Positions 51,966-60,655 of a stretch of DNA of 64,000 nucleotides are shown piece by piece. The DNA is taken from NCBI RefSeq assembly GCF_026339955.1, contig NZ_JAPEPW010000001.1, forward strand, positions 2,108,001 to 2,172,000. Reading direction: 5' to 3'. The notes beneath the pieces were generated by a model. The model was not told where the DNA came from. It searched no databases and was given only the letters and a program-made list of their open reading frames with translations. The DNA is from Streptomyces sp. NBC_01549 (GTDB taxonomy: Bacteria; Actinomycetota; Actinomycetes; Streptomycetales; Streptomycetaceae). A program made the position numbers and the translations under genes. The stretch's first letter is position 1. Each line of letters begins with the position of its first letter.

Positions 51966-52892
51966 TCAGTTCGTGGTGCCGGACCCGCTCGAAGTGTCGC
52001 TGCTGCCCGGCGTCAGGCCCTGTGCCTTCAGCAGGTCCTTGAAATCGGCCGTGTCGCCGGCCGGCGGCGCCACGGCGGAGACCTTCACTCCGTAGTCGCT
52101 GTAGTACGTCGTGGAGGACATCGTGCCGCTCGACAACTCGCCCTTGGAGACCGCCTTGACGAGCAGGTCCTTGCCGTTGACCCAGATGTCGACGTCCTCC
52201 GTCGTGATGCCGGCCTGGGTGAACTGCTTCTTCAGGTCGGCGAGTTGGCTCGCGGTGAGGCGGGAGCTCTTGGCCGCGAGGTCCGAGACGTTGACCGTGC
52301 CCGCGTAGTGCGTGGTCTTCTCGCCGCGGACCGTCTCGTCGCCGACCTTCTTCACATCGCCGGAGGCCAGCAGGAGCTTCACCGACTGGTTCGGCGAGCT
52401 GTTCTGCATCTGGTCCTTCAGGAACGCGCCGGAGCCGCCCGCGAGCTTCGCCAGGTCGTCGTACGCGTACCTGACCCAGTGCTTGCCGCCCACCTGCTTG
52501 GCGAACGCCTGGCCCATCTTGGCGTAGTAGGCGTCGGACAGGTAGCGGGCCTGCATGGAGGTGCTGCCCGTCTTGCGCATCGTCTCGGCCAACGTGCCGC
52601 CGGTGTACGTGATCGTCATGTCGCCGGTGAGGCCGTCGCTCCAGCCCATGACACCGTCAGACTTCATGGACATCAGCGTGCCCAGGGTCGTCGTGGACTC
52701 GATCTTGGCGGTGTCGGCGCCGTCGGTGGACTTCTCAGCGGACTGGAGGGCCGCTATGGGGCTGACGCGGGTCGTGCCCTTGTCGGCCGCCTTGTCGTCC
52801 TTGCCGGAGCCCGAGGAGCAGGCGGCCACTCCCGCCAGCGCGCTCACCAACGCGATCGAGAGGGTCACCCGGCGCATGCGCGTGCTCTTCAT
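51966..52892 (-). CDS. Lipoprotein, LppX/LprG-LolA-like (paralogue 2)
   Basis: 308 residues. Lipobox ALAGVAACSSG gives a lipidated Cys. The mature part shares with paralogue 1 the order SGDVKKVGDETVRGEKTTHY..GTVNVSDL, a predicted strand pair, and a DIWVNGKDLLVKAV strand. Ends in a Ser/Gly/Thr-rich tail. ATG 52892 is preferred because GGGGTGGG lies just upstream; a GTG three codons earlier is possible. A tandem duplication most likely created the pair. Confidence 0.75.
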   Translation of the reverse strand: MKSTRMRRVTLSIALVSALAGVAACSSGSGKDDKAADKGTTRVSPIAALQSAEKSTDGADTAKIESTTTLGTLMSMKSDGVMGWSDGLTGDMTITYTGGTLAETMRKTGSTSMQARYLSDAYYAKMGQAFAKQVGGKHWVRYAYDDLAKLAGGSGAFLKDQMQNSSPNQSVKLLLASGDVKKVGDETVRGEKTTHYAGTVNVSDLAAKSSRLTASQLADLKKQFTQAGITTEDVDIWVNGKDLLVKAVSKGELSSGTMSSTTYYSDYGVKVSAVAPPAGDTADFKDLLKAQGLTPGSSDTSSGSGTTN

Positions 52893-52966
52893 TCGTCCCA
52901 CCCCTATGCGAATCCTGAGAGCTGCACGCTAGCGCAGCCCACTGACACACGTACCCGGGAATGGAG

Positions 52967-53001
52967 ACGGGCCCCGCACCTCGAAAGGTTGCGGGGCCCG
53001 T
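52967..53001 (-). terminator. Terminator after rplA
   Basis: 11-bp perfect arms ACGGGCCCCGC / GCGGGGCCCGT with a 13-nt loop that can itself pair (ACCT/AGGT). Forty-six bp beyond the rplA stop. Confidence 0.75.
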
Positions 53002-53046
53002 GTCAAGAACGCGTATGCGACGCGGTCACCGGAGTGAGCCAGGGGC

Positions 53047-53772
53047 TCAGACGGCGGCCGGGTCCTCCTCGACGAGGAGGTTGCGGGTGCGGTTCGGGTC
53101 GACCGGAACGCCGGGGCCGATCGTGGTGCTGATCGCGGCCTTCTTGATGTAGCGACCCTTGGCGGCGGACGGCTTCAGACGAAGGATCTCGTCCAGCGCG
53201 GCGCCGTAGTTCTCCACCAGCTTGGCCTCGTCGAAGGAGGTCTTGCCGATGATGAAGTGCAGGTTCGAGTGCTTGTCGACGCGGAACTCGATCTTGCCGC
53301 CCTTGATCTCGGTCACGGCCTTGGCCACGTCCGGGGTCACGGTGCCGGTCTTCGGGTTCGGCATCAGACCACGCGGGCCGAGGACACGGCCCAGGCGGCC
53401 GACCTTGCCCATGAGGTCCGGGGTGGCGACGACGGCGTCGAAGTCCAGACGGCCCTTCGCCACCTCGTCGATGAGCTCGTCGGAGCCGACGATGTCGGCG
53501 CCCGCGGCAGTCGCGGCCTCGGCACGGTCACCGGTCGCGAAGACCAGGACCCGGGCGGTCTTACCGGTGCCGTGCGGGAGGTTCACGGTGCCACGGACCA
53601 TCTGGTCGGCCTTGCGCGGGTCGACACCCAGGCGGAAGGCGACCTCGACGGTGCCGTCGAACTTGCTCGTGGAGGTCTCCTTGGCGAGACGGACGGCCTC
53701 GAGCGGGGCGTAGAGCTTGTCCCGGTCGACCTTGGCGTCCGCAGCGCGGAGAGACTTGCTGCGCTTGCTCAC
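53047..53772 (-). CDS. rplA: 50S ribosomal protein L1
   Basis: 241 residues. Mobile L1 stalk protein steering E-site tRNA release; in many bacteria also the translational repressor of rplK-rpl[20 protein letters not shown] and the [15 protein letters not shown] loop are diagnostic. GTG 53772 starts the conserved [14 protein letters not shown]; upstream frame is not conserved. 94 bp after rplK. Confidence 0.97.
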   Translation of the reverse strand: MSKRSKSLRAADAKVDRDKLYAPLEAVRLAKETSTSKFDGTVEVAFRLGVDPRKADQMVRGTVNLPHGTGKTARVLVFATGDRAEAATAAGADIVGSDELIDEVAKGRLDFDAVVATPDLMGKVGRLGRVLGPRGLMPNPKTGTVTPDVAKAVTEIKGGKIEFRVDKHSNLHFIIGKTSFDEAKLVENYGAALDEILRLKPSAAKGRYIKKAAISTTIGPGVPVDPNRTRNLLVEEDPAAV

Positions 53773-53866
53773 TACTGCTCCTGATGTGTTCTGAGGAGTC
53801 GTGGTACGGACCGAGCAGGCCCTGCCACGTGCGGCTCGCGCCGCATGGTTCCTACGAAGGTGGGTG

Positions 53867-54301
53867 TCAGCCCTCGACCGTGATGCCCATGGAACGGGCG
53901 GTGCCGGCGATGATCTTCGACGCGGCGTCCAGGTCGTTGGCGTTGAGGTCGGGCATCTTCGTGGTGGCGATCTCGCGGACCTGCGCCTGGGTGATCTTGG
54001 CGACCTTGGTCTTGTGCGGCTCGCCGGAGCCCTTCTCGACACCCGCGGCCTTGAGGATCATCTTGGCGGCCGGCGGAGTCTTGGTGATGAAGGTGAAGGA
54101 GCGGTCTTCGTAGACCGTGATCTCCACCGGGATGACCCAACCGCGCTGCGACTCGGTCGCGGCGTTGTAGGCCTTGCAGAACTCCATGATGTTGACGCCG
54201 TGCTGGCCCAGCGCCGGGCCGACCGGCGGAGCCGGGTTGGCCGCGCCGGCCTGGATCTGGAGCTTGATAAGCCCCGTGACCTTCTTCTTCTTGGGAGGCA
54301 T
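53867..54301 (-). CDS. rplK: 50S ribosomal protein L11
   Basis: 144 residues. GTPase-centre protein, thiostrepton-binding with 23S A1067 region and needed for RelA activation. [23 protein letters not shown] with the proline switch and the C-terminal RNA-binding domain ending [10 protein letters not shown] are present. 196 bp after nusG, with its own leader. Confidence 0.97.
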
Positions 54302-54331
54302 TCCGGGTCCTCTTTCGTTTTCGCCTTCCTA

Positions 54332-54353
54332 CGTCCGGGTCGAAACCCGGACG
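54332..54353 (-). promoter_or_regulatory. Leader hairpin before rplK
   Basis: 9-bp perfect stem CGTCCGGGT / ACCCGGACG closed by UUCG on the RNA strand, 31 nt before the rplK ATG. Position suits an L1-type feedback site or a stabilising leader hairpin; I cannot match it to the 23S L1 site. Confidence 0.5.
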
Positions 54354-54425
54354 GCTGCCTTCAGCCGAGCCAATGACCCGGATGCAGGCATACCGCACAA
54401 CGATAACGGGTATCTATGCGCGGCC

Positions 54426-54473
54426 AAAAACCGAGCAGGTCAGACCGGCTGCGTGAGCCCGTCTGACCTGTTC
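54426..54473 (-). terminator. Terminator after nusG
   Basis: 13-bp arms GAGCAGGTCAGAC / GTCTGACCTGTTC (one G-U) with a 15-nt loop, followed on the minus strand by GGTTTTTGG. Twenty-four bp past the nusG stop. Confidence 0.8.
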
Positions 54474-54496
54474 GGAAGACGTACGTCCAGAAGGAG

Positions 54497-55372
54497 CTAG
54501 TTCTTCTGGATCTGGTCGAACGAAAGCTCGACCGGGGTCTCGCGACCGAAGATCTCCACCAGACCCTTGACCTTCTTGGAGTCGGCGTTGATCTCGTTGA
54601 TGGTCGCCTGCAGCGTGGCGAACGGGCCGTCCGTGACGGTGACCGAGTCGCCGACCTCGAAGTCCAGCACCTGGACCTCGAGCTTGCGCTGCGGAGCGGG
54701 CTTGCCCTCGGCCTCGGCGGCCTCACGGGCGGCCTTCTCCTCGGCCTCCGGGGCGAGCATCTTGACGATCTCGTCCAGCGTCAGCGGGTACGGGTCGTAG
54801 GCGTTGCCCACGAAGCCGGTGACACCGGGAGTGTTGCGGACGACACCCCAGGACTCGTTCGTCAGGTCCATGCGGACCAGAACGTAGCCCGGGAGCTTGT
54901 TCTGCTTGATCGTCTTGCGCTCGCCGTTCTTGATCTGCGCGACCTCTTCCTGAGGCACTTCGGCCTGGAAGATGAAGTCCTCGACGTTCAGCGAGACGGC
55001 GCGCTGCTCGAGGTTGGTCTTCACGCGGTTCTCGTAACCGGCGTAGGTGTGGATGACGTACCACTCGCCCGGGAGCGTGCGCAGCTCCTCGCGCAGTGCG
55101 GTGACGGGGTCGACGGGCTCGGCCTCTTCTTCGGCCTCTTCCTCGTCGCCTTCTTCGGCGTCTTCAGCGAGGGCCTCGTCAGGAACGTCCTCGTCCTCGA
55201 CGTCCTCACCGGACTCGTCCTCGACGTGCAGGGCCGCTTCCTCGGCGGGCTCGCCGGCGGCGGCATCGGCAGCCTCGAACTCGTCCACGACGTCCGCGCC
55301 CTCGACGATGTCGAGCTCGTCGTCAACGGACTCGACCGACTCGCTGGCATCGTTCAGGTTCGGGTCAGACAC
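54497..55372 (-). CDS. nusG: Transcription termination/antitermination protein NusG
   Basis: 291 residues, longer than E. coli NusG (181) owing to a ~95-residue very acidic N-terminal extension (Glu/Asp/Ala-rich), usual in Streptomyces. The NGN domain starts at [19 protein letters not shown] and includes [26 protein letters not shown]; the KOW domain reads [21 protein letters not shown]. Binds RNAP and links it to ribosomes or Rho. Confidence 0.96.
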   Translation of the reverse strand: MSDPNLNDASESVESVDDELDIVEGADVVDEFEAADAAAGEPAEEAALHVEDESGEDVEDEDVPDEALAEDAEEGDEEEAEEEAEPVDPVTALREELRTLPGEWYVIHTYAGYENRVKTNLEQRAVSLNVEDFIFQAEVPQEEVAQIKNGERKTIKQNKLPGYVLVRMDLTNESWGVVRNTPGVTGFVGNAYDPYPLTLDEIVKMLAPEAEEKAAREAAEAEGKPAPQRKLEVQVLDFEVGDSVTVTDGPFATLQATINEINADSKKVKGLVEIFGRETPVELSFDQIQKN

Positions 55373-55449
55373 GGTGGCTGCTTCTTCCTGGATACATGGG
55401 GGTGGAACACGCGAAAGGGGCGCCGGTGACGGCGCCCTTCGCTCTTGAC

Positions 55450-55731
55450 TCAGCCGAAGACGTACTTGGCGGCGTGGTTGAGCCCATAGTCAATCACGGT
55501 CACCAGGCCGATCATGATGACGACGAAGACAATCACCACTGTGGTGTACGTCGTCAGCTGATTCCGAGTCGGCCAGACGACCTTGCGGAGCTCCGCGACG
55601 ATCTGGCGGTAGAAAGTGGCAAGGCGCTTCAGCGGGCCCTTCTTGGCACGCTTACCGCCCTTGCGGGCCTTCTTCTGTGACTCGGGCGCCTCGGCATCAG
55701 GCATGTCGATGGAGCCCACGGCGTCCGTCAC
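55450..55731 (-). CDS. secE: Preprotein translocase subunit SecE
   Basis: 93 residues, the short single-helix form. A Lys-rich cytosolic N-terminus, the conserved amphipathic [20 protein letters not shown], and one membrane helix ([20 protein letters not shown]). Clamps SecY. Seventy-seven bp before nusG, as usual. Confidence 0.96.
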   Translation of the reverse strand: MTDAVGSIDMPDAEAPESQKKARKGGKRAKKGPLKRLATFYRQIVAELRKVVWPTRNQLTTYTTVVIVFVVIMIGLVTVIDYGLNHAAKYVFG

Positions 55732-55839
55732 TCGTCCTCACCTGATTCCGGGTCGTGGCCGTGCCGCGCCCGGTTGAGCCGCACGGCGGTGCATTGCAGT
55801 ACGTACATGCGCACACATCCTGGCGAAGGTGTGTGTAGC

Positions 55840-55911
55840 AGGGCCGGAGGGACTTGAACCCCCAACCGCTGGTTTTGGAGACCAGTGCTCTACCAATTGA
55901 GCTACGACCCT
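55840..55911 (-). tRNA. tRNA-Trp (anticodon CCA)
   Basis: 72 nt. Minus strand folds as a cloverleaf: acceptor AGGGTCG / CGGCCCT, D-loop GCTCAATTGGTAGAGC, anticodon stem-loop CTGGTCTCCAAAACCAG with CCA, and T-arm GGGGGTTCAAGTCCCTC. CCA is not encoded at the 3' end. Position upstream of secE is the usual actinobacterial one. Confidence 0.97.
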
Positions 55912-56157
55912 TTGTTTCCCCCAACGTACCGCATCCACCCGGATGCTCGGTGTGCATCCGCTGAGTGCGACCGGTGAAGGCCAACGAGGTGAGAGTGTAC
56001 GTGGTCCGGGGCCGGTCGTCGAACAGAAAGTGTCCGTACGGGCTTTGTCCGCCGAAGATCGACTGGTGGGGGTCCGGATCCGGACGGTTGTTCTCTCGTT
56101 GTTCAGTCTGTGAAACCCGCGTGCCGGGGGCGTTTCCGGTCTGAAACGATAGGTGCC

Positions 56158-57384
56158 ATGAGCGCTGCAACCCCTCCCACCGAGCGCCGGGTCTCCGCCC
56201 GCGTCGGCGCGATCTCCGAGTCCGCCACCCTCGCCGTGGACGCCAAGGCCAAGGCCCTGAAGGCCGCCGGACGCCCGGTGATCGGCTTCGGCGCAGGTGA
56301 ACCCGACTTCCCGACCCCGGACTACATCGTCCAGGCCGCCATCGAGGCGTGCTCCAACCCGAAGTACCACCGCTACACCCCGGCCGGCGGCCTGCCCGAG
56401 CTGAAGGCCGCGATCGCCGCCAAGACCCTGCGCGACTCCGGCTACGAGGTGGAGGCCGCCCAGGTCCTGGTCACCAACGGCGGCAAGCAGGCCATCTACG
56501 AGGCCTTCGCCGCGATCCTCGACCCGGGCGACGAGGTCATCGTCCCGGCGCCGTACTGGACGACGTACCCGGAGTCCATCCGTCTCGCCGGAGGTGTCCC
56601 GGTCGAGGTCGTCGCCGACGAGACCACCGGCTACCGCGTCTCGGTCGAGCAGCTGGAGGCCGCCCGCACCGAGAACACCAAGGTGCTGCTCTTCGTCTCC
56701 CCGTCCAACCCGACGGGCGCGGTCTACACCCGCGCGCAGATCGAGGAGATCGGCCGCTGGGCCGCCGAGAAGGGCCTGTGGGTCCTGACCGACGAGATCT
56801 ACGAGCACCTGGTCTACGGGGACGCGGAATTCCACTCCCTGCCGGTGGTCGTGCCCGAGCTCGCCGACAAGTGCATCGTCGTGAACGGCGTCGCGAAGAC
56901 GTACGCCATGACCGGCTGGCGGGTGGGCTGGGTCATCGGCCCCAAGGACGTCGTCAAGGCCGCGACCAACCTCCAGTCGCACGCCACCTCGAACGTGTCC
57001 AACGTCGCCCAGGTCGCCGCCCTCGCCGCCGTCTCCGGCGATCTGACGGCCGTCGCCGAGATGCGTGAGGCCTTCGACCGCCGCCGCAAGACCATCGTGC
57101 GGATGCTCAACGAGATCGACGGCGTGCTCTGCCCCGAGCCCGAGGGCGCCTTCTACGCGTACCCCTCGGTCAAGGCCCTCGTCGGCAAGGAGATCCGCGG
57201 CAAGCGCCCCAAGGACACGGTCGAGCTGGCCGCGCTCATCCTGGAGGAGGCCGAGGTCGCGGTCGTCCCGGGTGAGGCCTTCGGCACCCCGGGGTACCTG
57301 CGTCTGTCGTACGCCCTGGGTGACGAGGATCTCGTCGAGGGCGTCAGCCGGATCCAGAAGCTCCTGGCCGAGGCACGGGACTGA
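56158..57384 (+). CDS. aspC: Pyridoxal-phosphate aspartate aminotransferase-type enzyme
   Basis: 408 residues, class I aminotransferase. [14 protein letters not shown] at the N-terminus, [12 protein letters not shown], the NPTGAV motif, DEIYEHLVY (PLP-contact Asp/Tyr) and the Schiff-base lysine in [17 protein letters not shown] are present. Converts aspartate + 2-oxoglutarate to oxaloacetate + glutamate in the closest families; prephenate activity is possible in this subgroup. ATG 56158 fits the conserved start [20 protein letters not shown] strong hairpin (57409-57440) ends it. Confidence 0.9.
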   Translation: MSAATPPTERRVSARVGAISESATLAVDAKAKALKAAGRPVIGFGAGEPDFPTPDYIVQAAIEACSNPKYHRYTPAGGLPELKAAIAAKTLRDSGYEVEAAQVLVTNGGKQAIYEAFAAILDPGDEVIVPAPYWTTYPESIRLAGGVPVEVVADETTGYRVSVEQLEAARTENTKVLLFVSPSNPTGAVYTRAQIEEIGRWAAEKGLWVLTDEIYEHLVYGDAEFHSLPVVVPELADKCIVVNGVAKTYAMTGWRVGWVIGPKDVVKAATNLQSHATSNVSNVAQVAALAAVSGDLTAVAEMREAFDRRRKTIVRMLNEIDGVLCPEPEGAFYAYPSVKALVGKEIRGKRPKDTVELAALILEEAEVAVVPGEAFGTPGYLRLSYALGDEDLVEGVSRIQKLLAEARD

Positions 57385-57408
57385 CCTTTTCGCGCTCCAC
57401 GCGTGTGT

Positions 57409-57440
57409 GCGGGCCGTTTCCCTCCGGGGAGGCGGCCCGC
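57409..57440 (+). terminator. Terminator after the aminotransferase gene
   Basis: GCGGGCCG / CGGCCCGC stem with further CTCC/GGAG pairing inside, followed by TTCTTC. Twenty-four bp after the stop. Confidence 0.75.
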
Positions 57441-57513
57441 TTCTTCGTGCGAGCAAGACCACGAACGGGGAAAGCGCTACCGACACGGCGGGAACGTACG
57501 GCAGGATCCTGGG

Positions 57514-58554
57514 ATGGAGCGCGTACGTGATCTCTCTGAACTGCCGAAAGCCCATCTGCACCTGCACTTCACCGGCTCTATGCGGCCCGCCACCCTGCTG
57601 GAACTGGCCGACAAGTACGGCGTCCGGCTGCCCGAAGCCCTCACCGACGCCCTGACCAGCGGGGAACCGCCCAAGCTGCGGGCGACCGACGAGCGCGGCT
57701 GGTTCCGCTTCCAGCGGCTGTACGACGCGGCGCGGTCCTGCCTCAGAGAGCCCGACGACATCCGGCGCCTGGTGCGCGAGGCCGCCGAGGAGGACATCAA
57801 GGACGGCTCCGGCTGGCTGGAGATCCAGGTCGACCCCACCTCGTACGCGCCCCGGCTGGGCGGGCTCATCCCGGCCCTGGAGATCATCCTGGACGCGGTG
57901 GACTCGGCCGTGCGGGAGACCGGGCTCGGGATGCGCGTCCTGGTCGCCGCGAACCGGATGAAGCACCCGCTGGACGCCCGCACCCTGGCCCGGCTCGCCG
58001 TGCGCTACGCGGACCGCGGCGTAGTCGGCTTCGGGCTCTCCAACGACGAGCGGCGGGGCATGGCGCGGGACTTCGACCGGGCCTTCGCGATCGCGCGGGA
58101 CGGCGGGCTGCTGTCCGCGCCGCACGGCGGCGAGCTGACCGGCCCGGCGTCGGTCCGCGACTGTCTGGACGACCTGCACGCCACCCGGATCGGGCACGGC
58201 GTGCGCGCCGCCGAGGACCCGCGGCTGCTGAAGCGGCTCGCGGACCGCGGCATCACCTGCGAGGTGTGCCCGGCGTCGAACGTCGCCCTGGGGGTCTACG
58301 AGAAGGCCGAGGACGTTCCCCTGCGCACCCTCTTCGAGGCCGGCGTCCCGATGGCACTCGGCGCCGACGACCCCCTGCTGTTCGGCTCCCGGCTCGCCGC
58401 CCAGTACGAGCTGGCGCGCCACCACCACGGCTTCACGGACGCGGAACTGGCCGAGCTGGCACGCCAGTCGGTGCGGGCCACGGCGGCCCCCAAGGACGTC
58501 AAGGAGAAGCTGCTGTCCGGAGTCGACGACTGGCTGGCCGCCCCGGCCGCCTGA
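57514..58554 (+). CDS. Adenosine deaminase family protein
   Basis: 346 residues, a TIM-barrel amidohydrolase. Metal histidines in HLHLHFTG (16 and 18), a catalytic HGGE, GHGV, and a final aspartate pair in GADDPLLF. Two positions differ from classic adenosine deaminase: HxHLDG reads HLHFTG, and the AGDE motif reads SNDE (FGLSNDERRG). Substrate could therefore be a related nucleoside such as aminodeoxyfutalosine; I cannot decide. ATG 57514 begins MERVRDLSELPK. Its 3' end overlaps the convergent next gene by 56 bp. Confidence 0.8.
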   Translation: MERVRDLSELPKAHLHLHFTGSMRPATLLELADKYGVRLPEALTDALTSGEPPKLRATDERGWFRFQRLYDAARSCLREPDDIRRLVREAAEEDIKDGSGWLEIQVDPTSYAPRLGGLIPALEIILDAVDSAVRETGLGMRVLVAANRMKHPLDARTLARLAVRYADRGVVGFGLSNDERRGMARDFDRAFAIARDGGLLSAPHGGELTGPASVRDCLDDLHATRIGHGVRAAEDPRLLKRLADRGITCEVCPASNVALGVYEKAEDVPLRTLFEAGVPMALGADDPLLFGSRLAAQYELARHHHGFTDAELAELARQSVRATAAPKDVKEKLLSGVDDWLAAPAA

Positions 58555-59218
58555 AGTGGGTGTACGGCGGATACGCCTGGAAGCCGATGTCCAGCTCGAC
58601 GTGACGGCCTGCGGACGGCGGCAGGTGCCGGGTGAGGGAGGCGGCGAGCACGTCGAGCCCCTTGGCGGCCCGCTTCCCCCGCGGCCCGAACCCGGCCGCC
58701 GCCTCCAGATGAGTAGCGGCCGAGGCGAAGGTGTCGCGGGAGCCGAGGAGGAAGAGCGTCCCCGCGTGTACGGCCGGATGGATCCGGTCCCGCGCGTCGA
58801 GGCGGTCCCAGCGCTGTTCCCAGCGCGCCTCCCAGGCGGCCGCGTGGGCGGCGGTGCGCTCCTCGTTCGTGCGCACGGTGAGCGGGGTGCCCTCGCGCAG
58901 CCGACGGCGCAGCTCAGGCCATGCGGAGGCTCGCAGGCCCGGTGACCGATGGGCGAGGACGAGGTCGACCGACACCCCGGGCGCGTAGGCCCTGGGGATG
59001 CTCCGCCGCAGCGGGACGTACACGATCGTGTGCCGGGAGAACGCGGCGAACGAGAAGAGCGCGGCGAGTCGGGCGAGTCCGTCGTGGTCGCCCACGAGAT
59101 AGCCCCAGCCTTCGAAGGGGTCGCTGAGCGTGGTGTGCCGCAGTGGCGGCCGCGGCTGGACGACCCGGTAGGCGTGGGGGCCGACGCGCGGCGTGAACTC
59201 CGTGACGCTCAGCCGCAC
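58499..59218 (-). CDS. Conserved-looking hypothetical protein
   Basis: 239 residues, function not recognised. No signal peptide or membrane helix; rich in Arg, Trp and Leu (AAWEARWEQRWDRLDARDR; LFLLGSRDTFASAATHLEA). Starts at GTG 59218. Codon third positions are GC-rich in this frame and the composition is protein-like, but the convergent 56-bp overlap with the deaminase gene and the weak ribosome site lower confidence. Confidence 0.6.
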   Translation of the reverse strand: MRLSVTEFTPRVGPHAYRVVQPRPPLRHTTLSDPFEGWGYLVGDHDGLARLAALFSFAAFSRHTIVYVPLRRSIPRAYAPGVSVDLVLAHRSPGLRASAWPELRRRLREGTPLTVRTNEERTAAHAAAWEARWEQRWDRLDARDRIHPAVHAGTLFLLGSRDTFASAATHLEAAAGFGPRGKRAAKGLDVLAASLTRHLPPSAGRHVELDIGFQAYPPYTHFRRPGRPASRRLRTAASP

Positions 59219-59269
59219 GGCGAGCGCCGCACGGCCATGGAGGCTTGTCTCATCAGCCCAGGGTGACCG

Positions 59270-59899
59270 TCACGAGGGCTCGTCCGCAACAGAGATTCCC
59301 CCCAGCAGCGTGCGGGCGATCGACGCGGCGAACTCGTCCACGGGCGGCGGCTTGCCCGCCTCCGTGGAGTCGTAGGCGAAGGCGCGCTGCGCGCAGGCGC
59401 CCAGCAGGAGCGAGGCGGCCGCGTAGGTGTCGGCCCCCGCGCGGACCCGGCCCGCGTCCTGTTCGGCGCGGAGATAGGCGTCGAGGCCTCGGATGGGCAT
59501 GTGCGGGCCCGATCCCATGGAGCGCATCGACTCCTCGTGCCGGCGCTTGAGCTGCGTTTCCGCGTACAAGGAGGCGGCGATCGGAAAGCTCTGCTCATAG
59601 AAGAGGGCCGCCTGGCGGGCGATCTCGGTGAGGTTCTCCAGGAGGGTGCCCCCGCCCGGCTCGGCCGCGAGGCCGGCCAGCAGCGGGGTCAGCTGCGGCA
59701 GGCGCTCCTTGAGCACGCTGACGAACAGCTCCTCTTTGCTCGGGAAGTACTTGTAGAGCGCCGCTTCCGAGCAGCCAGCGGCCTTGGCGATCTCCTTGGT
59801 CGTGGCGCGGGCGAGGCCGATGGTGAGCATGAGCTCGTGCGCCGCGTCGAGGATGCGGATCCGGGCCGGTTTCTGCTGCATGGGCCCCAAGGATTCCAT
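59270..59899 (-). CDS. TetR family transcriptional regulator
   Basis: 209 residues. N-terminal HTH (RIRILDAAHELMLTIGLARATTKEIAKAAGCSEAALYKYFPSKEELF) at residues ~12-60, then a helical ligand-binding domain. ATG 59899 chosen because the HTH is preceded by a short QQKPAR tail there. It faces a divergent NmrA-like gene across two palindromes in the shared 106-bp gap, so it most likely represses itself and that gene. Confidence 0.9.
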   Translation of the reverse strand: MESLGPMQQKPARIRILDAAHELMLTIGLARATTKEIAKAAGCSEAALYKYFPSKEELFVSVLKERLPQLTPLLAGLAAEPGGGTLLENLTEIARQAALFYEQSFPIAASLYAETQLKRRHEESMRSMGSGPHMPIRGLDAYLRAEQDAGRVRAGADTYAAASLLLGACAQRAFAYDSTEAGKPPPVDEFAASIARTLLGGISVADEPS

Positions 59900-59922
59900 G
59901 TTGCCCCTTGTTCGGCCTTGAC

Positions 59923-59979
59923 GGGTGGGTGAGCGCTTACCCACCCTAGGAGCCAGCAGGGGTGAGTGAATACTCACCC
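59923..59979. promoter_or_regulatory. Two palindromic operators between TetR and the NmrA-like gene
   Basis: Site 1 (59923-59946): arms GGGTGGGT / ACCCACCC around a near-palindromic AGCGCT centre. Site 2 (59960-59979): GGGTGAGT-GAAT-ACTCACCC. Both share the GGGTG(A/G)GT half-site, so they probably bind the same regulator. Confidence 0.7.
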
Positions 59980-60005
59980 ACCACCCACCCAGGGGGGAAC
60001 ACGCC

Positions 60006-60638
60006 ATGGAACTCACCGTCTTCGGTGCCACCGGAGGCATCGGCCAGGAGATCGTCCGGCAGGCGCTGGACTCCGGCCACCAAGTCACGGCCGTCGTACG
60101 GGATCCGGCTCGGCTGACCGTCACCGGCGCGGGTCTGAAGGTGTTCCGCGCGGACCTCACGGACCCGGAGGCGCTGCGCCCCGCCGTCGCGGGCCGGGAC
60201 GCGGTCCTCTCCGGACTCGGCGCCCGCACCCGCAAGGACGCCGGGATCGCCACCCGGCTGACCCGTACGGTGCTGGGCGCGATGGAGGCCGAGGGGGTGC
60301 GCCGGTTGCTGGTGGTGAGTGCGGGGCCGGTCGGTCCCGACCCCGAGGGCGCCGCGTTCGTCGACCGCGCCGCGCGGGGCCTGGTCTCGCTGCTCCTGAA
60401 GGACGTCTACGCCGACCTCGCGGCCATGGAGGGCGATCTGGCCCGGAGCGCGACCGACTGGACGGTCGTGCGTCCGCCGCGGCTGCAGAACAAGCCCGTG
60501 ACGGGCTCGTACCGGACGGCCGTCGGGAGCTTCCCACTCAAGGGCCGGTTCATCGGACGCGCCGACGTGGCGCACGCGATGCTGGCGATGATCGACGAGC
60601 CCGGGACGGTCAAGCAGGGCGTCGGAGTCGCGTATTAG
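60006..60638 (+). CDS. NAD(P)-binding NmrA-like/SDR-type protein
   Basis: 210 residues. Rossmann fold: FGATGGIGQEIVRQAL at residues 4-19 (GxxGxxG), DAVLSGLG, and VVSAGPVG after strand four. Lacks the SDR YxxxK catalytic pair, as in NmrA/flavin-reductase-like members, so it could be a redox sensor or a reductase. Ribosome site GGGGGG before ATG 60006. Likely controlled by the divergent TetR. Confidence 0.85.
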   Translation: MELTVFGATGGIGQEIVRQALDSGHQVTAVVRDPARLTVTGAGLKVFRADLTDPEALRPAVAGRDAVLSGLGARTRKDAGIATRLTRTVLGAMEAEGVRRLLVVSAGPVGPDPEGAAFVDRAARGLVSLLLKDVYADLAAMEGDLARSATDWTVVRPPRLQNKPVTGSYRTAVGSFPLKGRFIGRADVAHAMLAMIDEPGTVKQGVGVAY

Positions 60639-60655
60639 GGCTCCTGGAGCTCTGT

